Shown here piece after piece: positions 23,091 through 32,590 of a stretch of DNA of 64,000 bases. The translations under genes were made by a program, and so were the position numbers. A model generated the notes under the pieces. That model was not told where the DNA came from and searched no databases. It saw only the letters and a program-made list of their open reading frames with translations. Source of the stretch: Calliopum simillimum (lineage: Eukaryota > Arthropoda > Insecta > Diptera > Lauxaniidae); NCBI GenBank assembly GCA_951812925.1, contig OX638371.1, positions 2,108,001 to 2,172,000 on the forward strand, read 5' to 3'. Each line of letters begins with the position of its first letter. Position 1 is the first letter of the stretch.

Positions 23091-23878
23091 GAGACAAACA
23101 ATATAAAACGCAAATTGAATTTTTTATGTGATGGGACCAGAATTTTTTTACAAAATTGGACCCGGAGATAAATTCTAATCATGTCGAAAACATATTTCCG
23201 ACCTTTCCCCATCGATTGTTGCAATAAATTCTTCTAACAAAAATGGGCCCAAAACAATCACTTAGAGGGTTCGAAGATACGTGTGGTCAAGCCCAATACA
23301 TATTTTCGACCTTTCCCCATCGATTGGTGCAAGAAATACTTTTTAAAAAAATGGGCTCAAAACGATCTCTTTGAGGGCCCGGAGATAATGCTGGTCAAGT
23401 TCAACATATATTTTCGACCTTTCACCATCGATTGTAGCAATAAATTCTTCTAACAAAAATGAATCCAAAACGGTCACTTAAAGGACCCGGAGATACCGCT
23501 GATCAAGTTCAATAAACATTTTCGACCTATCACCATCGATTGGAGCAATAAATTCTTCTAACAAAAATCAACCCAAAACGATCTCTTTGAGGGCCCGGAG
23601 ATAATGCTGGTCAAGTTCAATATATATTTTCGACCTTTCACTATCGATTGATGCAATAAATTCTTTTTGCAAACATGAGCCCAAAACGATTACTTAGAGG
23701 GCCCTAAGATACCGCTATTCAAGTTCAATATATATTTTCGACCTTTCACCATCGATTGGAGCAATCAATTCTTCTAACAAAAATGAACCCAAAACGATCT
23801 CTTTGAGGGCCCGGAGATAATGCTGTTCAAGTCTAATATATATTTTCGACCTTTCACCATCGATTGGTGTACATGGTA
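23091..23878 (+). repeat. exact 108-bp tandem array
   Basis: CGACCTTTCNCCATCGATTG recurs at 23199, 23307, 23415, 23523, 23631, 23739 and 23847. The spacing is exactly 108 bases every time, with substitutions but no indels. Each unit also has AATTCTTCTAACAAAAAT and GAGGGCCCGGAGATA words. The first and last units are partial or diverged. On the minus strand the period gives a 36-residue repeat, mostly open but with one or two stops in most units. Related, more diverged units lie at 12.4-12.7 kb. Confidence 0.93.
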
Positions 23879-26800
23879 TTAATAAACATACGTCAAAAAT
23901 ATTCATTGGTACATTCGATGACACTACATCACTCACCTCAGTTTGAAAATATTCATTGACACTAATGCACTCACTCGGAGTACAAATTATTTTTGAGTGC
24001 AGCATTCATTCATATCGATTACTCAATGCAATTGATTATGAACTGTACTGAAGTAGTGTGCAATAGTGTCCCAAAAAATTAAAGCATTAGTGTAAAATGT
24101 GTTCTTGATAATGCAATGATTGTAGTTTAGAATCTTTTCTTGCTTTTCACTTCATTTCTTGCAGTGTATAGCATCTATCTATCGCGCTTTTTACAACTAC
24201 TGGAATCTGTGTGACTATGTGAAAAAAAAAGGAAAAATGTAACTGACAAAGTTACACATGAAATTTGGTGTCGTGTCGGTAGGTACATTTTTCAAATGTT
24301 TTCACCACAGGTTTTGTGTAGTTGTGCTGTGATAAAACGGAAGTAGCTTGTATGATTTTAGTTTCCGTTTGAAAATGACAACCAAACCGCCAGTCATGAG
24401 TTACATACATTCGTTTGTGTTTGTCTGTCTGTCGCTGTACAAGTAGACAGACAACAAAGGTTCCCGCACGTTTCTGCCCCATTTGATTTTCAGTGTTTTT
24501 CCGGCAATTTATGTAAGTCTTGCGGATTAACACCCTTTAAAATGAAAAATGTAGAGTTACTTGGCAATTCTGGTGGCACTTTTTTTGTGGGTTGAAGTTT
24601 TTTTTTTTAATGTTCCATGTTCATTCATGTGTGGAAGATTTTTGTTGGAAAAGGCTTCGTAATAATCTTCAAAATGATATGCAAACTATTTTTCTAGTTT
24701 GATTTGAATGGTTTTCAAAATTGTTTCATTCTTTCATATTTCATATGTATGTTTTAAAGAAAATTTAGTAAAATACGAACTTTGATTTGGTAAAACTTCT
24801 TTTGAGGTATATATATATAAGTACAGAGCCGTCGCATGACTTTGCGTGGCCTTGTGCGAATTGATTTTGGGAATGGCCAAACCAGGTAAGAACTTTGTTT
24901 TTGTAGTTTGATTAAGTTCTCAGTTATTTCTCTTCGTAAGACAAAAACTGTTAGAAAAGGCGTCTCTCACCCTCCACATGACGGCCCTGCAAATGTTCAT
25001 ATAAGTACATATGTATAAACATATCGCCTTAGACGCGTCAAAATTGCATTTGTTCAAGCAACGCTGATCTTCACACCGGCTCTGCTACCAACCCGTACTG
25101 CCAGAAAAAAACGGCACCAACTATGTATGTTTTCGAAGACGACCGCTTGCTGTGAGCAACGCGTGAAAATTGCTACCAAGTTACGCGTCGTACACACCAC
25201 AAGCGCAAGATCTCCTTTAGTTACTTTTGGTACAATCCGCGCCTCCTTAAGAACTTTAGTTCTTTGTTTTTTTTTTTTTGTTTTACTGCACAGCTCTGGG
25301 TATTTTTTGGTAGCAGCAATTTTTTATTTTTTTGCTGTCATCAAGAAACCAGCAATAATAAAGTTGTGACGTGATGACATTTCTGATGAGAATTGCTGCC
25401 GCTTCCTTTGCTGTTGCTGTTTGTGCTTGCAGCATTCTTTTGTTCATGTCACTTTTGCTGGCAATGCTCCGATCCGTATGTTTTTTTTTTGTTTTTATGT
25501 TTTCAGGTTCTTATTTTGGAATCTATCAATCTCACTTTAGTTCAGTTTAGTTTTTGTGGTAGTTAGTTAAGAGCATTTTTTGTCAACTTGGAGTTTATTT
25601 TTAAAGTATTTTCAGTTGAAATTGACATCTTCATCGTTGATCGTTACCTTCGGCGTCTACTGATCATGACGGGAACAGTAGCAATGTCAGTAAGGACATT
25701 GAAGATGATGATGAAGATCGACAGACGTTGATCAATTTTGAGCGAAGTCAATAAAAAATATTGGTTAATAGCTTATAGGGTGAATGGTGAAGATTTAGAT
25801 TATCACATTGAAACATAAGTATCGTACATACGAGCATGCATGCATTAAAATGGTAGAGCGGGATGAGTATGTTTACATATATATTTGCTTATGCAATTTT
25901 TTCACTTTAATTGCTCTTAATAAAAAAAACTTTCCCAAAAGTACGGAATCGTTTGCACCTCTACCCTACAATAATCTAATACTGTTATATTGTTTTATTT
26001 CAAACAATAACCAGTCGGCCTCTATAGACATGAAGACGTCTCTGAAACACATTTTTTTGCCTTCTTTCTGCATCGTCCCAGACGTAGCGTCTTATCTCTT
26101 CCCAGGCATTCAACGTAAACTCAGCCAGACCAACGTTAATTCATATTGATGGCCATTTTTGGTATTTCAATTAAATTTTGTAGAATATTATGAGTATGAA
26201 ATGCTGTCATTGTTGTTATCAATATTGTTGTTGCTGTTGTTGTCCAGAAGAATGACAAAAGGTGCAATTCGAGTGAACGTCAACTGGTCTGGTTCGGTTG
26301 TTCTTTGCCGACACTTAACGTCTTAATTGTAATGAGTGTGAGCAACAAGCAGATCATTTAAGGATCCAACGAGCTTCTGCTTTCACAACTTTAATTCCCT
26401 CCTTCCCCCATTGGACCTTACCTTTCGAAAGGCTGTCGCATTGGGGTCTCAAGTTTTTGTTCGCTTAATGATGTGTGATGTTGGAATTTTGCGCACCTTT
26501 TTACCAAGGAAGCTACAACTGCAGGCAGGTATTGCTGGATTGCTGGATTGCTATGTCGTTGCAAAAGCAGTTGCTGTCCCTCCGATATTAAATTCCCTTT
26601 TTTTGCAATTTAATTTAATAATAGACTTGATCGTGTTGACAATTTTTGGTGCGGCTTGGTTTGGTATGAGAAGATCTTAAGTATATCATTTGAGAGAATG
26701 TGTTATAAATTTTGTACAAAATTGTTGGTATTTGCAGACGTTCAAACATTTTCAACATAATTCGGCCTTGAATTCAAGTTTTATTTTTTTCTTATACATA

Positions 26801-26985
26801 AGTGTTAAAATTCTTTAATCACACTATTCAGTAAATATGACAGATTGATTTTATTTATTACTCTTAACATAACAGAAAGGTACTTGAGTCCTTCTTTCAA
26901 AAGAACACAAGCCAAACGCCTGAATTAGGGTGGGTTTTCGGGGTCGCTGATTACTTTCTCTATTACGAATAGCTTCTACTTATAT
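23879..26985. other. AT-rich interval, no gene
   Basis: No gene recognised. CTGCTGTTGC-type runs occur at about 25395-25425 and 26225-26245. Frames at 25127-25369, 25808-26149 and 26411-26680 have no motif and end arbitrarily. Confidence 0.5.
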
Positions 26986-27165
26986 TCAAACATTTTTATT
27001 TATTTTATTTATTTATTAATTATAAAACAAGATCCTTAAGCTACAAGACACATTAGCATCGTAAATTTTATGAGCCCAAATCACATTAATTAGAAGTTCA
27101 TATTACAAAATAAAAATAAAACTAGTGTTAATAACACTAGTTTACAAATGATTAACATTTTTTTT

Positions 27166-28862
27166 CCCAGCGAATGCCGTTACTCATTTTATATGGAAAA
27201 TGAACTGCTGATTCCGAAAATCGATTTTTTTATTTTTTATTTCGTGTCGTTTTCGAGATATCGGTCATTTTCGGTTTTTGGACCAAAAAAAAAAAGATAG
27301 TTCCACTTAAATACAAATATCTCAAGAACCAATGTTTGTATTCAAACAAATAATACGTCATATTAAAGGTAATTAAATTACCTACAAATGATACTCACGT
27401 CACTTTTTGGCTGGTTTGTTAGTTTCGATGAAATAAATTGATTTCTGAAAAAAAGAGTATATTTTTCCGAAAAAATTACGAAAATGTCTAAATCAACTGC
27501 AGATTTTTACAAGAAAAAAAAATTTTAAAAATCATTTTTTATTTTTATATCATAGACTATAAATTTGTTAGGCAAATAAAATACTATTTAAGAAAATCGA
27601 TGGAAAAATGCAAAAGTTGTATACAATTCATTGATAAGTTACCAAAATGCGTTTTTCCCTATTTTTCCGTTTTTTTGTAATAAACTGTTCGAAAATTTGA
27701 AACTTTTTGTAAAAGAAATTAGAAAATCCAAAAAATTCTTAAAGAAGGCATTAAAAGGAAATACCCGTGCCTCGCCGTTTTTCTCTAGCACGTCAGATTT
27801 TTTTTTAATCGATTTTTGAAGTTTTTTAATCCACTGTACATGAAAAAACAGAAATAACGCATTCTTGTGTTAAATCGATGAATTTAACTATATGATCCTT
27901 ACATCTGAGGTGTATCATGTCTTCAGCAAACTTATGCAGGATACTACGCGGAATATTTTTGTAGACAATTTTAACCCTCTCAAACCCCCACATGTAGGTC
28001 AAAATGACCTTCATGTGGGGGTCAAAATGACCCACATGTGAGGGTTTTAGAGGGTTAAAATTTTCTACAAAAATATTCCTCGCAGTATCCTGCATAAGTT
28101 TACTGAACACATAATACACCTCAGATGTAAGGATCATATAGTTAAATTCATCGATTTAACACAAGAATGCGTTATTTCTGTTTTTTCATGTATAGTGGAT
28201 TAAAAAACTTCAAAAATCGATTAAAAAAAAATCTGACGTGCTAGGGAAAAACGGCGAGGCACGGGTATTTTCTTTTAATGCCTTCTTTAAGAATTTTTTG
28301 GATTTTCTAATTTCTTTTACAAAAAGTTTCAAATTTTCGAACAGTTTATTACAAAAAACGGAAAAATAGGGAAAAACGCATTTTGGTAACTTATCAATGA
28401 ATTGTATACAACTTTTGCATTTTTCCATCGATTTTCTGAAATGATATCTTATTTTCTTCACAAATATATAGTCTATGATACAAAACAAAAAAATATTATA
28501 AAAAAGTTATGTCTTCTTGTATAAATTTGAAGTTGAATTTGATTTTTTCTTAATTTTTTCGAAAAAAAAAATTTTTTTTTTAGAAATCAGTTTATTTCAT
28601 CGAAACTAACGAACCAACCAAAAAGTGATGTGCATATCATTTGTAGGTAATTTAATTACCTTTAATATGACATATTATTTGTTTAAATACAAACATTGGT
28701 TCTTGAGAAATTTGTATTTTAATGGAACTATCTTTTTTTTTTGGTCCAAAAACCGAAAATGACCGATATCTCGAAAACGACACGAAATAAAAATAAAAAA
28801 ATTCGATTTTCGGAATCAGCAGCCCATTTTCCATATAAAATGAGTAACGGCATTCGCTGGGA
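27166..28862. mobile_element. 1.7-kb near-perfect palindrome, family C copy 1
   Basis: The ends read CCCAGCGAATGCCGTTACTC on the left and its inverse on the right. The arms of about 840 bp can be paired almost throughout. Paired landmarks include GATTCCGAAAATCGA, CATTTTCGGTTTTTGGACCA, AAATTACCTACAAATGATA and TAACACAAGAATGCGTTATT. The left arm has lost or gained a few bases relative to the right around 27500-27600 and 28440-28560. At the exact centre lies an 80-bp TTAA-flanked hairpin. Frames on either strand (27631-27819, 28210-28488) are the same arm read twice, not genes. Related copies: 35.8-37.7 kb, 63.1 kb onward, half copy at 47.75 kb. Confidence 0.9.
27975..28054. mobile_element. 80-bp TTAA-flanked hairpin at the palindrome centre
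   Basis: TTAA at 27971-27974 and 28055-28058 flank a hairpin beginning CCCTCTCAAACCCCCACATG and ending CACATGTGAGGGTTTTAGAG, GG. TTAA duplication with CCC termini is the signature of piggyBac-type insertion. Longer relatives occupy the same central place at 36.07 and 63.16 kb, so this is probably a collapsed version. Confidence 0.7.
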
Positions 28863-29082
28863 ATTTTGGCTGTAAACTAGTGTAATCATTGTGAAATTAA
28901 GTAAATTGCAATTAAGTAAATTTTAAAGTAAAAACTTGTACCTTAACTTATGTTAAAATAATAAAAATAAATTATCCTAAGCCAGTTGTCAAGGGGGACA
29001 TAGGGAAAGGGACGATAAAAGCCTGTTGGGCGAACTAGCAAAAAGAATAGTAATAATATTAAAATTATTGCAAGCTGTCGAA

Positions 29083-30229
29083 TAGAGGTGTTTTAAGAAT
29101 GTATGGAGATCCTTAGTAACAATATTTTGATACTTGACACCCCTCAATTTTGTGACGTTCGAAAAAAAAATAAGTTTGCAAAAAAAATTTTGGGGGTGGG
29201 GTGAGGGTAAAGGTTGGCGCATCGAGGTCAAAGGTGAGAGAAAAAGAGAAAAAATTTACATACAGCAATACAAATGCTTAGGGGTCCCCTCTAGAGGGGT
29301 CGAACGTATGACCAACCCACATTATTTTTCCCCCTTCAACATTTTTACCCAGCATACTTACCCCCTATCTCGAACCCCTAAGGGGGCTCCCATACAAAAT
29401 TGACATTTTAGGAAATCGACCCCCACCACTCCCTGGGTGCCCCCTAGAAGGGTCAAATGTATGACCCTGAAAGGGGCTGCCATACAATTTTTTTTTTTTA
29501 TAAATTTTCCTAGAAATAATGGGGGTCGGTCATACATTTGACCCTTCTAGGGGTACCCATGGTCCAGTTAGGGCAGTGGGGGCAGTTTTTAAAAAAAAAC
29601 CGTAACTTTGTATGGCAGCCCCCTTAAGGGTTGGAAATAGGGGGAGGAAAGCTGTGAATCTTTGGAGGGAGGATAATGGGGGTCGGTCATATATTTGACT
29701 CCTCTAGGAGAGACTCCTGGACAATTATGGGCCTATTTGACAATTTCCTTTCCATATATTTTATGTCTATGACGTCAATTTTGTATGGGGGCCCCCTTAA
29801 AAGCTAGAGATAAATGGTAAGTATGGTGCGAAAAACTCTTGAGGAAAAAAAATATTAGGGGCCGGTCATACATTTGACCCTTCTAGGGGCACCCTGGGAG
29901 TGGTGGGGGTCGATTTCCTAAAAATCTCAATTTTGTATGGAAGCACCCTTAGGGGTTAGAGGTAAGAGGTAGGTATGTTTGGTAAAAATGTTGGGGGAGA
30001 AAAAATAATGTGGGTCGGTCATACATTTGAACCCTCTAGAGGTGGCCCCTCTTGTAGGACTGTAAGTAAATTGTTTCTCCTTTTCTCTCATCTTTGACCT
30101 CGATGCGCCAACCCTTACCCTCACCCCACCACCAAAATTTTTTTTGCAAACTCATTTTTTTTTCCAACCTCACAAAATTGAGGGGTGTCAAGTATCAAAA
30201 TCCAAAATTCGTGCACTAAAACACCCCTA
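29083..30229. mobile_element. hAT-like foldback MITE with perfect 8-bp target duplication
   Basis: The left end TAGAGGTGTTTTAAGAATG and the inverted right end TAGGGGTGTTTTAGTGC are flanked by CTGTCGAA at 29075-29082 and again at 30230-30237. An 8-bp duplication with YAGNG-type termini is characteristic of hAT elements. Arms of about 400 bp pair through TTTTGATACTTGACACCCCT, CAATTTTGTGACGT and the GGTGGGGTGAGGGTAA / TGGCGCATCGAGGTCAAAG region. The interior is unusually G/C-runny and holds six copies of a self-complementary CTAGAAGGGTC..ATGTATGACC motif. No transposase is present. Confidence 0.88.
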
Positions 30230-30231
30230 CT

Positions 30232-30345
30232 GTCGAAATACAGCATGACATTAGTTTTAGATTGAACTGTGTTATGTAAACCAAGTAAATGAGATGGCAA
30301 AGCATTCCAGAGACGAATCGCGTAAATGTAAAACTGGCGGTTCAT
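30232..30345 (-). pseudogene. C-terminus of LINE reverse transcriptase ORF
   Basis: The minus-strand frame reads NRQFYIYAIRLWNALPSHL and then about 20 more residues to MLYFDS. The (F)..R.IRLWN.LP block is the well-known C-terminal signature of jockey/CR1-type LINE ORF2 proteins. After MLYFDS the hAT-like element intervenes. If one 8-bp duplication is removed, the frame continues two codons (Leu, Gln) into a TAA at about 29068-29070. The insertion therefore hit the last codons of the ORF. Nothing upstream of the block survives. The clade cannot be fixed from this short piece. Confidence 0.68.
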
Positions 30346-30636
30346 TTTCATTTGATTCCATGTCAGCTAATTGGATCTTTATGCAGGATAAGGATCCAAA
30401 ACATTCAACTAAATTAGTGCAAAACTGGGTAGGGGCTGAAAAAATATATATGTTTTGGACTGGCCACCTCAAAGACCTGATCTAAACCCAATTGAGAACC
30501 TTCGGAATTATGTGAAAAAATATTATTGGGCAGAAAAACTATAAAAATTTGGAAGAACTGCCAAAATTTTGTGGAGAGCTTGTCTCGTAGATGTCGAGAA
30601 ACAATCAAAAATCGTGGCCACACCACAAAATACTAA
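30340..30636 (+). pseudogene. Tc1 transposase C-terminal relic
   Basis: The plus strand gives SMSANWIFMQDKDPKHSTKL, where the Asp of MQDKD is the second catalytic residue of Tc1. After frame changes it gives DWPPQRPDLNPIENLRNYV, where the Glu of PIENL is the third, and finally RRCRETIKNRGHTTKY with a TAA at 30634-30636. This is the C-terminal half of a DD34E Tc1-like transposase with at least two frameshifts. A stop also interrupts the segment between IENL and the tail. It lies head to head against the LINE fragment. N-terminal domains and terminal repeats were not found. Confidence 0.82.
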
Positions 30637-31288
30637 CGTTGCAAGTTATTACAAAATGTTTTTAACAGGTTATTCAATATGGTTGCTTTCCTTTTCCACA
30701 GGACTTCACAAGTGTGCTATTTCTGTTTCCAGGTGTTTCTGCTTCTTCAAACGCTTAAATGACTTTAACAAAGCTAAATGAAGGAAAATAATTTAAGTAA
30801 GCGGTTTTTTTAAGCCTATGGACTCCACCTGGTTTTTTTGTTAGTTATGCTTAAACCATTTATTTAAAAAATAAAAATTTCAATTAAAATTTCAACATAA
30901 ATTTTTAGGTTGCCAGCTTGTTATTTTCGAAAATCTTATATATAGTAATTCTTACTTTTTTTGACTAAATTGAAATATATAGTTTCAGAAACGCTTAGAT
31001 AAACTTTGTTTAAATTGTACAAGACTTTCGGTGTTGCCACCCGGTTTTTTTATTAGGTAGTTTCGCTTAAGCCATTTAATAAAAAAAAAATTAAAATTTA
31101 GTCTTAAGCCGCTTAAATACACTCTTCAAAATCCAACATAAATTTTGAGCATTGCCACCCGTTTATTTTCGAAAATCTTATATAATTCTTCCTTCATATA
31201 AATTTTAAATTTAAATTTTTATAAAATTTTGGTTTCAGAACCTCTCAAACAAACTTCTTAAATTGTACAAAAAATTTCAAGGTTTTTT
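30637..31288. repeat. family B repeat segments
   Basis: TTTGTTAGTTATGCTTAAACC near 30838 (compare TTTTGTTAGTTTTGCTTAAA at 35205) and GTTTCGCTTAAGCCATTTAA near 31062 are versions of one sequence. The GGTTGCCA/ATTGCCACCCG words with TTTTCGAAAATCTTATATA recur between them. They look like partly tandem, partly rearranged copies of the family B repeat found at 32.2 and 35.1-35.6 kb. Confidence 0.6.
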
Positions 31289-32164
31289 GCACCCTACACC
31301 CAGGAGGCGTGAAAGGTATGGACAAGTATATATATTCTTGATCAGCGTCACCTCCTGAGTCGATATAACAATGTCCGTCTGTCTGGCTGGCTGGCTGGCT
31401 GTCTGTGCGTGGAAATAGATTTTTTGAGAAAACTGAGCAGGATAATTCAATGAAATTTGGCACTCTACCTCCGTTGTCAAAGTTAGCTCGGGGGATTGAA
31501 AATGAGCGAAATCGGTAAACGGCCACGCCTACCGTCCATACAAAAAATATATTCAAAATGTATATATTAGGAGTATTTAGGAGTATTTTTAACGACAATG
31601 TAACCAAACTACACATAAGTACTAGAAATGGTTAGCGCAAGCTCTAGGCAAAAACCAAGCGAATTCGGACAAGAGCGCGTGGCACCTCCCATACAAGTAA
31701 AAGTTTCGAAATGCTATACTGAAAGAGTTTTTTGAGATAATCCAATTAAATTTCTCTAAGATACTAAGAACAGTGAATACAAGCTCCCAGAAAAAACAGT
31801 GTGAAATCAGACAAGAGGGCGTGGCACCTCCCATATGAGGAAAAGTTTCAAAATGCTATACTGAAAGTGTTTTTTGAGGTAATCCAACCAAATTTCGCTC
31901 AGATAATAAAGACAGTAAATACAGGCTACCTGCAAAAACAGGGTGAAATTGGACAAGAGGACGAAAGAGAGCAAAAGTTACAAAATGCCATACTGAAAGA
32001 GTTTTTAGAGATAATCCAACTGAATTTCACCCAAACACTAAGAGCTATAAATGTAAGTTCTGCGAAAAATCTGGGTGAACTCGAACAAGAGGGCGTGGCA
32101 CCTTCCATATAAGCAAAATTTTCGAAATACTGTTTGGCCATGCCAAAGGTTACACCCTTACTAG
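31289..32164 (+). mobile_element. mini-me/DINE-type element, copy 2, with expanded tandem units
   Basis: It starts GCACCCTACACCCAGGAGGC (a 5' end with about 45 bases deleted relative to copy 3) and has the core TTGATCAGCGTCACCTCCTG with GTCGATATAACAATGTCCG and GTCTGTCTGG followed by GGCTGGCTGGCTG. The 3' half has about four units of 110-130 bp, each with CGGACAAGAGNGCGTGGCACC and CCATA..AAG..AAA words. It ends TTACACCCTTACTAG at 32164, followed by TTTTTTG. The frame at 31801-32112 is the repeat units read through, not a gene. Confidence 0.82.
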
Positions 32165-32590
32165 TTTTTTGTTAGTTTTGTTTAAACCAAATTTCGGTTC
32201 GATGAGTTTTTAACGATTTAAGCGTAGATCAATTCTTAACGGTTTAAATTATTATTTTTTAGTGTGTAAGGAAGATTTAAAATAAATTTTCAAAAGCAAC
32301 CCAAAAAATTTATGTTGGATTTTTCTTAAGTTTATTTAAGCGTTTTGAAACTAAATTTTTATTTAAATTTTTTGAACATACCCAGTGTGCCAAACGGTTC
32401 ATATCTTCGCTTTTTATCCGTTATTCTTTAAGCAAAACTTAAAAAAATACATATGGTAACCCTGAAAGTTTCCAGAAGTTAAGGTCACCATATTCTAAGC
32501 CTTCAAGTAATAAAAAAAATTTAAAAATAAGTTGGGACAAAAAAGCATGATTTGGTACATTTTTCGGAGATTTACCCATTTACAATTTGT
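32165..32590 (+). repeat. family B repeat, copy interrupted by mini-me copy 2
   Basis: The sequence TTTGTTAGTTTTGTTTAAACC through GACCTT-type words to GGTACATTTTTCGGAGATTT runs parallel to 35195-35570, with about 400 bases in the same orientation. Shared landmarks are TTTATGTTGGA, ACATATGGTAACCCTGAAAG, and CACCATATTCTAAGCCTTCA. Confidence 0.78.

Larger units (their letters stand above)
26994..30345 (-). mobile_element. 3' end of a LINE on the minus strand, in three pieces
   Basis: Reading leftwards: the end of the reverse transcriptase ORF lies at 30345-30232. After the hAT-like insertion the 3' UTR continues at 29074-28870, is interrupted by the 27166-28862 palindrome, and resumes at 27150-26994. 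There it ends in a tail of TAAATAAATAAAATAAAT type (TTTATTTATTTTATTTATTT on plus). The tail, the orientation and the ORF remnant agree on one minus-strand LINE truncated at its 5' end near 30345 by, or next to, a Tc1 relic. Confidence 0.65.

Noticed and set aside
22687..23224. two overlapping minus-strand frames of 127-136 codons
   Set aside because: They cross short degenerate repeats (GGTCCGAATGTAATAC) and the start of the 108-bp array; no domain is visible.
23091..23878. CRISPR-like array
   Set aside because: Direct 108-bp units without unique spacers in eukaryotic DNA are a satellite, not a CRISPR.
25127..26680. frames at 25127-25369, 25808-26149 and 26411-26680 as host exons
   Set aside because: No splice-site pairs, no conserved motif, and no consistent frame between them.
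31801..32112. 103-codon plus-strand frame resembling a repeat protein
   Set aside because: It is the translation of the 110-130 bp tandem units of mini-me copy 2, which contain stops in the other copies.
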